Shown one piece after another: positions 22,793 through 29,747 of a stretch of DNA of 37,984 nucleotides; within the stretch, counting starts at the first letter, position 1; the number at the start of each line of letters is the position of its first letter. A program made the translations under genes and the position numbers. A model generated the notes under the pieces. The model was given only the letters and a program-made list of their open reading frames with translations. It searched no databases and had not been told where the DNA came from. The stretch is from DP-19 sp041488235 (GTDB taxonomy: Bacteria; Desulfobacterota; Binatia; UTPRO1): assembly GCA_041488235.1 (NCBI GenBank), contig JBGPOW010000017.1, positions 1 to 37,984 of the forward strand, read 5' to 3'.

Positions 22793-24082
22793 TCACGGCG
22801 ACGCCGGTGGTGACGAGGGGCACTGCTCGGCAATGCAGACGACCGTCGGTAGCCGAATGGCGCCGGGGCCGGGATAACCGGCGGCGGTGTTGATCGCAGG
22901 ACTCGACGTCGCACCCAGGCAGAAGGCGCCCACCTGGAGCGGCATCGCCTGGCTCGCGGCGCCCGTTCGGGTGATCGCGCCGGTCGGCATCCCGCTCGCG
23001 TCCGTCGGGCCGAAACACTCGCGCGTCTTCATCGTGCAGCTATCGCCCGACGCCGGACAATCGGCGTTGCTGGCGCACGAGCGGAACGTCTCGTGCGCGC
23101 AGATCTCGTCGACGGGTCCGCCGTTGCAAACACCCTCCTCGTCGGCGCCGACCGTACAGACGCCGTCGTTGCACGCGTTTCGTTGCCCTTGCCCCCCGCA
23201 CCAGCACGTGCCGCCGGCGGGCCCCGTACACGTCGGCCCCGGCTGCACGGTACGGGTGCCGGTCGTGAGGTCGAATGGTACGGAAAGGTTGCCGATGTTG
23301 GCCGACGCCGATGCCGGGCAATCGAAGCTGACGTTGCCGAACGCTCGCGTCGTGCCGTGGACGGTGCACGGCATGCCGTCGCGATCGCCGCCGACGCACG
23401 TCCCGGTCGATTCCAGCGTCGTCCCGCTGCACGTCGGGCACGGCTGCTCGACGGAGATGCCGCTGAAGATCGCCGCGACGATCGGCAGGTTCGATTCGCC
23501 CGTGCCGCCCTCGGGGCTCACCGTGCCGGTCACTGGACCGGCGATACGGTTCGTGAAGCAGACGGGGAAGCCGCCCGCGGAGATCGGAACCTGCGGGCCG
23601 AAGAAGAAGGAGCACGTGCTGCCGGGGCAATCCGCGTCGCTCGTGCACGTCACGTTCGACGCATTGACGCAGCGCCGGTTGTTGATCGTGGTGGTACTCG
23701 TGACCGGTCCACTGATCGCGCACGCGCCGCAGCTTCCCAACGTCGCGCCCGGACAATTGAGAGCCAGGCTCAGCGAGCCGCCGACGCCCGTCGGCGTGTC
23801 GTGGTAGATGCCGGTCCAGCCGGTGTCGAGGTCGGCGGCGTCGCCGTTCACGATGTACGTCACCCGAATCGGACAGGGAGGCGCACCAGGGGTGCCGCCG
23901 GGGCTCGGCGACGCGGCAGTCGTCGTCGCGACGACGCCGGTCGCTGTGCGGCCCGGCGTGCGTGCCGCGGTCGGCGTCGTGCCGCCGGCGTTATTGTTAC
24001 AGTCGTTGCCGCCGTCGCCACAAGCGCTGGCGACGGCGCACAACACGGTGAGCAGCACGACGGTTCGCGACGACGATGTCAT
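22793..24082 (-). CDS. Cys-rich lipoprotein
   Basis: A 429-residue protein without a family name that I can give. The N-terminus VVLLTVLCAVASACGDG is a lipoprotein signal with a weak lipobox (A-S-A-Cys). A Thr/Ala/Pro-rich linker follows (TTPTAARTPGRTAT and on). The rest is rich in paired cysteines in patterns such as CTSDADCPGSTC, CVGGDRDGMPCT, CNDGVCTVGADEEGVCNGG and CASNADCPASGDSC, interspersed with beta-strand-like segments. It is presumably surface-attached and disulphide-bonded. It sits between AtuA and the hydratase gene although it has no metabolic look. The frame is open upstream through the hydratase gene; the ATG at 24082 directly follows a hairpin, and the ATG at 24106 inside the loop is an alternative. 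Confidence 0.82.
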   Translation of the reverse strand: MTSSSRTVVLLTVLCAVASACGDGGNDCNNNAGGTTPTAARTPGRTATGVVATTTAASPSPGGTPGAPPCPIRVTYIVNGDAADLDTGWTGIYHDTPTGVGGSLSLALNCPGATLGSCGACAISGPVTSTTTINNRRCVNASNVTCTSDADCPGSTCSFFFGPQVPISAGGFPVCFTNRIAGPVTGTVSPEGGTGESNLPIVAAIFSGISVEQPCPTCSGTTLESTGTCVGGDRDGMPCTVHGTTRAFGNVSFDCPASASANIGNLSVPFDLTTGTRTVQPGPTCTGPAGGTCWCGGQGQRNACNDGVCTVGADEEGVCNGGPVDEICAHETFRSCASNADCPASGDSCTMKTRECFGPTDASGMPTGAITRTGAASQAMPLQVGAFCLGATSSPAINTAAGYPGPGAIRLPTVVCIAEQCPSSPPASP

Positions 24083-24116
24083 GGATGCTTCCCCCCCGCG
24101 ATTCATGGAAGCATCC
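24083..24116 (-). promoter_or_regulatory. RBS-spanning hairpin abutting the lipoprotein start codon
   Basis: On the minus strand GGATGCTTCC (24116-24107) and GGAAGCATCC (24092-24083) form a perfect 10-bp stem around a 14-base loop. The loop holds an ATG and most of a G-run; the rest of the purine-rich ribosome binding site (GGGGGGGAAG) is in the 3' arm. The start codon at 24082 follows at once. Folding would hide the ribosome binding site, which suggests translational control. Confidence 0.5.
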
Positions 24117-24156
24117 CGCGCGAAGTTAGTCGACCCGTTGCGTCCGCCGCGGTCGG

Positions 24157-24921
24157 CTACTCGGTCCAGCGCGGCTTCCGCTTCTGCGCGAAGGCCATCA
24201 TGCCCTCCGCCGCCTCGTCGGACGCGAAGAGCGCGGCGATCTTCGCCTCCGCGTACGCGAACGCCTCGTCCATGGGCAGCCGCGACACCGTCCGGATGAG
24301 CCGCTTCGCCTCGGTGACGGCGATCGGACCGCCGAGAGCGAGCGCCCGCACCTGTTCCTCGGCGGCGGCAACGAGCGCATCGGCCGCGACCACGTGATGC
24401 ACGAGGCCGTAACCCGCCGCCTCCCGCGCGTCGAAGCGCGCGCCGGTGAGGAAGAGACGCATCGCCGCGTTGGCGCCGATCTTCGGCAGCACGACGACCG
24501 AGATCATCGCCGGGATCACGCCGACCCGCACCTCGCTGAAGCTGAACGTCGCGCCGTCGACCGCGATCGCGATGTCGGCAGCGGCGACGAGCCCGACGCC
24601 GCCGCCGAACGCGTGGCCGTTGGCGGCGACGACGACCGGCTTCGGCCCGTCCCACATGAGGCGCAAGATCTCGACGAAGGGATTCGGGCCGCCGCCCGGG
24701 GCGACGGCGTCGCCGCGGTTTTTCAAATCGGCGCCGGCACAGAACGCCGGGCCGGCGCCGGTCAGGACGATTGCACGCACGTGGTCGTCGGCGAAGGCGG
24801 CACGCAGGTGCGCGCCGAGCTCGGAGACGAGGGGCGCCGAGAGCGCATTGCGGTTCGACGGCGAGTCGAGCGTGATCCACGCCGCGCGCTCGCGGACCTC
24901 AAAACGGGTGACGGTCGACAT
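24157..24921 (-). CDS. Enoyl-CoA hydratase, methylglutaconyl-CoA hydratase type
   Basis: A 254-residue crotonase. The oxyanion-hole segment is CAGADLKNRG (61-70). The second signature is NGHAFGGGVGL (101-111), where the first glutamate of classical crotonase is replaced by glycine. SFSEVRVGVIPAMIS supplies the remaining Glu130. This single-Glu arrangement with VRxGxIPAxIS is that of AUH/LiuC methylglutaconyl-CoA hydratases and the related isohexenylglutaconyl-CoA hydratases. It would hydrate the carboxylated enoyl-CoA made by the biotin carboxylase whose alpha subunit is encoded 24 bases upstream. AAGGAG lies 7 bases before the ATG. Confidence 0.9.
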   Translation of the reverse strand: MSTVTRFEVRERAAWITLDSPSNRNALSAPLVSELGAHLRAAFADDHVRAIVLTGAGPAFCAGADLKNRGDAVAPGGGPNPFVEILRLMWDGPKPVVVAANGHAFGGGVGLVAAADIAIAVDGATFSFSEVRVGVIPAMISVVVLPKIGANAAMRLFLTGARFDAREAAGYGLVHHVVAADALVAAAEEQVRALALGGPIAVTEAKRLIRTVSRLPMDEAFAYAEAKIAALFASDEAAEGMMAFAQKRKPRWTE

Positions 24922-24945
24922 GCGTGCTCTCCTTGCTGCTGCAGG

Positions 24946-26967
24946 TCAGCTGTCGCTGCCGGATTGCGGCGTCGCGTCGGCGGTGTCGGCTTCGACGACG
25001 ATCATCACCGTGTCGGGATCGACCATCTGTCCGACCTCGACGCGCACTTCCTTCACGATGCCGGTGTCGGTCGCGATCATCTGGTGCTCCATCTTCATCG
25101 CTTCGAGGACGAGCATGATCGTCCCCTTCTCGACGCGATCGCCGGCGACGACGCGCACCTGGCGGATGACGCCCGGCATCGGCGCGAGGCAGCCGCCGGC
25201 GATCTCCTCGCGGCGCGACGCGGGGAAGCGCGGCACCGCGACGAGCGTCGCCGTGCCGAGGGGGCCGTGCACGAACGTCGTCTCGTCGTCGATCGCGACC
25301 GTGAAGCGCCGCCGCACGCCGTCCAGCTCGGCGACGAGCGCATCATCGCCGGCGGCGACGACGCGCGCTTGCACGGTCGCGCTCGCCGCCTCGACGTCGA
25401 ACTCGCCCGGCGCGGTCGCGACGTAGCGCACCGCGATCGTGTCGTCGCCGACGCGGAACGATTGCTCCTGCGGCCGCCAACGGTTGTTGCGCCATCCGGA
25501 TGGGATGCTCGCCGGCAGCGGGCCGCCGGCGCGGCGACGGCGCTCGTGCGCCGCGAGCGCGGCGACGATCGCGTGTACGCGATCGGTTTCCGCATCGCGC
25601 GTCGCGACGCGCGCTACCGGCGGGAGGTAGCGATCGATGAAGTGGGTGTCGAGCGCGCCCTCGGCGAACGCGGGATGCGTGAGGACGGCGAGTAAGAGAT
25701 CGCGGTTCGTCGTGACGCCGGCGACCCCGAGACGGCGGAGCGCCGCGACGAGGCGCGCCGTCGCCTCCGCGCGCGTCGCGCCGTGGGCGATGATCTTCGC
25801 GAGCAGCGGATCGTAATGAACGCCGATCGTGGTTCCGGCGGCGACGCCGCTGTCGTAGCGCACGCCGGGCAGCGCGGCGGGCTCCCAGATGGCGATCCGA
25901 CCGGTCGACGGCAGGAAGTCGTTCGCCGGGTCCTCGGCGTAGAGCCGCGCCTCGATCGCGTGGCCGGCGATGGCGAGCGCGTCTTGCGCGACCGGCAGCG
26001 GGTCGCCGGCGGCGACGCGGATCTGCCAGTGCACGAGGTCGAGTCCCGTCACCGCCTCCGTCACCGGGTGCTCGACCTGGAGGCGGGTGTTCACCTCGAG
26101 GAAGTAGAAGTCGCCTGCAGCGTCGAGAATGAACTCGACGGTCCCGGCGCCGACGTAGCCGATCGCCTTCCCCGCCGCGACCGCCGCCGCACCCATGCGC
26201 GCCCGCAGATGCGCGTCGAGCGCGGGCGACGGCGATTCCTCGATGATCTTCTGATACCGCCGCTGGATCGAGCACTCGCGCTCGAAGCAGTGGACGACGG
26301 TGCCGAGCGTGTCGCCGAAGATCTGGATCTCGACGTGACGCGGCGCCTCGAAGTAGCGCTCGAGGAGGAGCGTGCCGTCGCCGAACGCCGACGCCGCCTC
26401 GCGGCGCGCCGCCGCGAGCGCTTCCGGCAGCGCTTTCAGGTCGCGGACGACGCGCATGCCTTTGCCGCCGCCGCCGGCCGATGCCTTGATGAGGAGCGGC
26501 ACGCCGATCGTGCGCGCCGCAGCCACGAGGGCGTCGTCGTCGAGTCCCGCGCCCGAGCTGCCCGGCACGACGGAAACACCCGCGGCGGCCATGATCGCCT
26601 TCGCCTCGATCTTGCTGCCCATGCGGCGGATCGCCTCCGCCGTCGGACCGATGAACGTCACACCGCGCTCGGCGCAGCGCGCCGCGAGCTCGGCATTTTC
26701 GGAGAGAAACCCGTAGCCCGGATGAATCGCGTCGGCCCCGACTTGCTCGGCGGCGGCGAGAATGCGGGGGATCGCGAGGTACGACTCACGGCTCGGCGCC
26801 GGGCCGAGCCGTACCGCCTCGTCGGCCTCGCCGACGTGCGGCGCGTCCGCGTCGGCATCCGAGTACACCGCGACGCTTCGAATCCCCATCGCGTGTAGGG
26901 TGCGAAAGACACGGCGCGCGATCTCGCCGCGGTTGGCGACGAGAATCTTCTCGAACGTGCGGGCCAT
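24946..26967 (-). CDS. Acyl-CoA carboxylase alpha subunit (biotin carboxylase plus biotin carrier)
   Basis: A 673-residue protein. The biotin-carboxylase part (1-450) has KILVANRGEIARRVFRTLHA, HPGYGFLSENAEL, the ATP-grasp loop IKASAGGGGKGMRVV, EVNTRLQVEHPVTE and RLYAEDPAND. A BT-like linker domain follows, then the carrier domain with EAMKMEH, where Lys625 is the biotinylation site. It would carboxylate biotin for a methylcrotonyl-CoA, geranyl-CoA or related carboxylase. The ATG at 26967 has AGGAAGGA upstream; the frame is open beyond, but only as antisense to the neighbouring gene. The carboxyltransferase beta subunit normally encoded next to it is not in the window. Confidence 0.93.
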   Translation of the reverse strand: MARTFEKILVANRGEIARRVFRTLHAMGIRSVAVYSDADADAPHVGEADEAVRLGPAPSRESYLAIPRILAAAEQVGADAIHPGYGFLSENAELAARCAERGVTFIGPTAEAIRRMGSKIEAKAIMAAAGVSVVPGSSGAGLDDDALVAAARTIGVPLLIKASAGGGGKGMRVVRDLKALPEALAAARREAASAFGDGTLLLERYFEAPRHVEIQIFGDTLGTVVHCFERECSIQRRYQKIIEESPSPALDAHLRARMGAAAVAAGKAIGYVGAGTVEFILDAAGDFYFLEVNTRLQVEHPVTEAVTGLDLVHWQIRVAAGDPLPVAQDALAIAGHAIEARLYAEDPANDFLPSTGRIAIWEPAALPGVRYDSGVAAGTTIGVHYDPLLAKIIAHGATRAEATARLVAALRRLGVAGVTTNRDLLLAVLTHPAFAEGALDTHFIDRYLPPVARVATRDAETDRVHAIVAALAAHERRRRAGGPLPASIPSGWRNNRWRPQEQSFRVGDDTIAVRYVATAPGEFDVEAASATVQARVVAAGDDALVAELDGVRRRFTVAIDDETTFVHGPLGTATLVAVPRFPASRREEIAGGCLAPMPGVIRQVRVVAGDRVEKGTIMLVLEAMKMEHQMIATDTGIVKEVRVEVGQMVDPDTVMIVVEADTADATPQSGSDS

Positions 26968-27054
26968 GGGCGTCCTTCCTACCCGCTCGGATGCACGTTT
27001 TCCAATGCGTGCGCTCCTCGACCGTGCTACAGTGCAGACCCTTCGCGGCTGGAC

Positions 27055-27765
27055 GTGACGCCGCTCGCGACGAAACTCGACGCCATGCACGACGACACTC
27101 ACGAACGGCTCACCCTCGGACCGATGCAGAATCCCGTTCGCGGCTTCCTTCACGGCGCCGCCGCCGCAGCGTCGCTCGTCGGCACCATGCTGCTCTGGAC
27201 GCGCGGCGCTGGCGACGTCTCCCGCCAACTGGCGCTCCTCGTCTTCGGCGTGAGCCTGCTCGCGCTCTACACGGTGAGCAGCCTGTATCACTCGGTGCCG
27301 TGGCGCGAGCCCTGGAAGGCGCGCATGCAGCGGCTCGATCACGCGATGATCTACGTTCTCGTCGCCGGCACCTACACGCCGATCGCCGCGATCGCGCTGA
27401 GCGGACGCTACCGCTCGACGATCCTCGGCGCCGTGTGGGGCATCGCCCTCGTCGGGATCGCGCAGAAGGCGCTTCTACCGCAGATCGCGGCGTCGGTTTC
27501 GATCGGCTTACAGACGGCGCAGGGATGGCTCGGACCCTTCATGGTCGCGCCGCTCGCGCAGCACCTTTCGTGGCAGCCGCTCGCCCTGATCGCGCTCGGC
27601 GGGGTGCTCTACACGACGGGAATGGTGCTCTTCGTAACGCGACGGCCGCGCCTCTGGCCGCACGTATTCTCGTACCACGAGGTGTTCCACGTGCTCGTCG
27701 TCGCAGCGAGCGTGTTGCACTACATCGCGATCTTCGCGTACGTCGCGCCGCTCGCGCGTCCCTGA
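27055..27765 (+). CDS. Hemolysin III / PAQR-family membrane protein
   Basis: A 236-residue integral membrane protein with seven predicted transmembrane segments. The zinc-site residues of the PAQR fold are present: LYTVSSLYHSVPW with its Ser and His, DHAMIYVLVAGTYTPIA with its Asp and His, and the C-terminal HEVFHVLVVAASVLHYIAI with two histidines. This matches the YqfA/TrhA hemolysin III group, whose bacterial members influence membrane energetics; hemolytic activity should not be assumed. The start is uncertain: GTG 27055, ATG 27085 or ATG 27124 are all possible and none has a good ribosome binding site. It is divergent from the carboxylase gene. Confidence 0.9.
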   Translation: MTPLATKLDAMHDDTHERLTLGPMQNPVRGFLHGAAAAASLVGTMLLWTRGAGDVSRQLALLVFGVSLLALYTVSSLYHSVPWREPWKARMQRLDHAMIYVLVAGTYTPIAAIALSGRYRSTILGAVWGIALVGIAQKALLPQIAASVSIGLQTAQGWLGPFMVAPLAQHLSWQPLALIALGGVLYTTGMVLFVTRRPRLWPHVFSYHEVFHVLVVAASVLHYIAIFAYVAPLARP

Positions 27766-27830
27766 AGGCGCCGCGCGTCTGACGACCGAACCGTGGTGAT
27801 TCACCGCGAGCGCGGTGCGCTCGGGTCGTC

Positions 27831-28193
27831 CTACTCGTCGCGATGCACCGTCACCGGCGAGAACGCCGGGATGCAGACGGCGACGTACTCCGCACCTCCC
27901 GCATCCGGGCTGCTGTAGCGCACCCATTCGCCGCGGCGGGTGATCACCGCCTGGCCGGCGCGGACCTCGAACGTCCCGGTTTCGTGCTCGACGCGCAGGG
28001 TGCCGCGCAGCACGACCGTGATCTCCTCGAAGTCCGGGCGCTGCCCCGGCTCCACCCATCCGGGCGGCGAGACCATGCGCGCGACGCTCACGTGCTCCGT
28101 CGCCGAGCTCACGCGTCCGACGTACTCCTCGATGCGCTTCGGCAGGTTCCCCGCCGCGGCGACGACCGTGGGCTTCTCGATCAGCATCGGCAT
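27831..28193 (-). CDS. Single-domain cupin
   Basis: A 120-residue cupin_2 beta-barrel protein. The first cupin motif is diluted (WVEPGQRPDFEEITVVLRGT), with Glu but without the usual paired histidines, and the second is GEWVRYSSPD, also without the metal-ligand His. VEHETGTFEVRAGQAVITRR gives the typical strand and turn pattern. It may therefore bind a ligand rather than act as a metal enzyme. Its gene is convergent with the hemolysin III gene and divergent from the thioesterase gene; a 14-bp GC palindrome at 28213-28226 lies between the latter two starts. No specific role can be assigned. Confidence 0.83.
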   Translation of the reverse strand: MPMLIEKPTVVAAAGNLPKRIEEYVGRVSSATEHVSVARMVSPPGWVEPGQRPDFEEITVVLRGTLRVEHETGTFEVRAGQAVITRRGEWVRYSSPDAGGAEYVAVCIPAFSPVTVHRDE

Positions 28194-28303
28194 GCCGCCG
28201 CCATAGTGGAGCGCCGGGCGCCCGGCAAGCTCGGACGCGTCGACAAAGGCACCCTACCCGCGACGCCTTTCCAGAGCCCGCTGCGACGGCTACGTTCTGG
28301 CCG

Positions 28304-28768
28304 ATGACCGACGACCAAACACGCACGACTGCAGACCGAAGCGCATATGCATCCGGCTTCGATCGGACGATGGGATTTCGCCTCGTCACCGTCACGACCG
28401 ACGAGGTCGTGCTCGAGTACGACGTCCGCCCCGAACACCATCAGCCCTACGGGATCGTGCACGGCGGCGTGCATTCCGCGGCCATCGAGACCGCTTGCTC
28501 GGCCGGCGCGGGCTTCAACGCGCTCGCCCGCGGCCAAGCGGTCGTCGGCGTGGAAAACCACACGAGCTTCATCCGCGCAGTCCGCACCGGCCGCATCCGC
28601 GTCACGGCGACGCCGCTGACGCGAGGGCGACGCTCACAGCTCTGGGAGGCGACGGCGCGGAACGAGGACGGGCAGATCGTCTCGACCGGTCGCGTGCGGT
28701 TGCTCTGCCTCGAGCCGGGGAGCGAGCTCGCGGGACGGACCATCGATCGGCGCGGCGGCGGCTCCTGA
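28304..28768 (+). CDS. Hotdog-fold acyl-CoA thioesterase (PaaI/YbgC-like)
   Basis: A 154-residue hotdog protein. MGFRLVTVTTDEVVLEYDV and HHQPYGIVHGGVHSAAIETA carry the HGG motif of PaaI-type thioesterases. VGVENHTSFIRAVRTGRIRV and SQLWEATARNEDGQIVSTGR complete the fold. It probably hydrolyses an aromatic or medium-chain acyl-CoA in the cytoplasm; the substrate is not predictable. The ATG at 28304 has no clear ribosome binding site. It is convergent with the nitroreductase-type gene, and the 27-bp inverted repeat lies between them. Confidence 0.88.
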   Translation: MTDDQTRTTADRSAYASGFDRTMGFRLVTVTTDEVVLEYDVRPEHHQPYGIVHGGVHSAAIETACSAGAGFNALARGQAVVGVENHTSFIRAVRTGRIRVTATPLTRGRRSQLWEATARNEDGQIVSTGRVRLLCLEPGSELAGRTIDRRGGGS

Positions 28769-28796
28769 TCGCGCGGCCGTTGCGACCGTTGGCGCG

Positions 28797-28900
28797 CGCG
28801 GCGGGGAGAAGGCGGCAATCGCCTCTGCACCCGACCTGCGCGATAAGGTTCAGTGCGCAGAACGGGTGCTGCCGGCGATTGCCGCCTTCTCCCCGCCGCG
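28797..28900. repeat. Long palindrome with perfect 27-bp arms between convergent genes
   Basis: The arm 28797-28823 and its exact reverse complement 28874-28900 enclose 50 bases. Inside, GCACCCG (28827-28833) pairs with CGGGTGC (28863-28869) and CTGCGC (28836-28841) pairs with GCGCAG (28855-28860). The whole 104 bases can fold into one extended hairpin. The right arm encodes the C-terminal AARGGEKAAIAG region of the minus-strand gene, whose stop lies in the loop. It is far longer than an ordinary terminator and has no T-run. It could be a palindromic repeat element or a strong bidirectional stop. Confidence 0.8.
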
Positions 28901-29383
28901 TGCAGCGTCGGCGTTACGCAGCGCGACCAGCGGAATCCGCCGGCTCGTCGCGCTCTGGTACTCCGTCAGCGGTGCGTACATCTCGAGGTATTGCGCCCAG
29001 ATTTCGTCGCGACTTCGCCCGTCGAGCTCGGTTGCGATGATCGCCACGCGCGTCGTCCCGATTTGCACCACCGCCTGCGGGTCGGCTTGGAGATTGCGCC
29101 GCCACTGCGGGTCATCGGCGTTGCCGGCGTTCGACGCGGCGACGATCAGATCGTCGCCGAGACGTGGATAGATGAGTGGAGTCGTTCGCGGCTTGCCGCT
29201 GCGGCGGCCGCGGGTGGTGAGCAAGAGGACCGGTGGGCCCGTGCGTACACGCGTGCGATCGGCGTGCCGCTCAAGCGGATTCGTCTCTCCGTAGAGACCT
29301 TCACGAGTCCCGACACCTCCGAGGCGCCGGGCGCCTGCGGCGGTGTTACATGCGTCGTGCGGTCGATGGAACGACGCGCCCAC
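28850..29383 (-). CDS. Nitroreductase family deazaflavin-dependent (DUF385-like) protein, start uncertain
   Basis: The core from about residue 55 (VLLLTTRGRRSGKPRTTPLI, then LIVAASNAGNADDPQWRRNL, ADPQAVVQIGTTRVAI) through EIWAQYLEMYAPLTEYQSAT and SRRIPLVAL matches the split-barrel F420/FMN-binding DUF385 (Ddn-like) proteins. The usual N-terminal helix (NGG-K-V-GGPFAG type) is not recognisable. The only in-frame start near the expected place is GTG 29383, which overlaps the GIY-YIG gene by 38 bases and has no ribosome binding site. The 5' end may be eroded. The last dozen codons lie in the long palindrome and look added. It would act on small nitro- or enone-type substrates, if active. Confidence 0.65.
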   Translation of the reverse strand: MGASFHRPHDACNTAAGARRLGGVGTREGLYGETNPLERHADRTRVRTGPPVLLLTTRGRRSGKPRTTPLIYPRLGDDLIVAASNAGNADDPQWRRNLQADPQAVVQIGTTRVAIIATELDGRSRDEIWAQYLEMYAPLTEYQSATSRRIPLVALRNADAARGGEKAAIAGSTRSAH

Positions 29384-29696
29384 GCACGGACGTGCCCGGA
29401 GCCCGCGGCGGGCGCGGCCCGCGCGGCAGCGGCGCCGCGCCGCAGACGAGCGCGTCCTTCTCGGGTCGACGCAGCGCCTTGATTCGGCACTCGATGCGGA
29501 GGGCATCGCTCCAGGAGCGCACCCGGCGCCGCCAGACGAGCGTCACCGGCAACCGCGCGCGCGTGTACCGTGAGGCGCGCCCCGCCGCGTGCTGCGCGAG
29601 GCGGCGCGTCAGATCCTTCGCGACCCCGGTGTAGAGCGAGCCGTCGGCGCAGCGCAGGATGTACACGCACGGCCGAGGCGCACGCGCCGATCGCAT
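29346..29696 (-). CDS. GIY-YIG nuclease superfamily protein (YhbQ/UPF0213-like)
   Basis: A 116-residue protein. CVYILRCADGSLYTGVAKDL contains the 'GIY' and 'YIG' strand residues in the relaxed form seen in the UPF0213 group. RLAQHAAGRASRYTRARLPV and ALRIECRIKALRRPEKDALV carry the conserved Arg, Tyr and Glu-Lys segments. The final 30 residues are Pro/Arg-rich and unconserved. Family members are small DNA-interacting proteins, and nuclease activity is not certain for all. It shares a strand with the helicase upstream and overlaps the following gene. Confidence 0.85.
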   Translation of the reverse strand: MRSARAPRPCVYILRCADGSLYTGVAKDLTRRLAQHAAGRASRYTRARLPVTLVWRRRVRSWSDALRIECRIKALRRPEKDALVCGAAPLPRGPRPPRAPGTSVRGRVVPSTARRM

Positions 29697-29709
29697 GCCG
29701 CGCGTGATA

Positions 29710-29739
29710 CACGCAATCGCCCTCGTGGGCGATTGCGTG
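29710..29739 (-). terminator. Stem-loop after the DEAD-box helicase gene
   Basis: CACGCAATCGCCC (29710-29722) and GGGCGATTGCGTG (29727-29739) form a perfect 13-bp stem with the tetraloop TCGT. It starts 8 bases after the helicase stop codon on the minus strand. No T-run follows, but the stem is stable and correctly placed to end or protect the helicase message. Confidence 0.6.
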
Positions 29740-29747
29740 CCGTGACG

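Noticed and set aside
24083..24880. N-terminal extension of the lipoprotein frame
   Set aside because: It lies on the same strand as the hydratase gene but in another frame, is Arg-rich noise, and would put the lipoprotein signal sequence in the middle of the protein.
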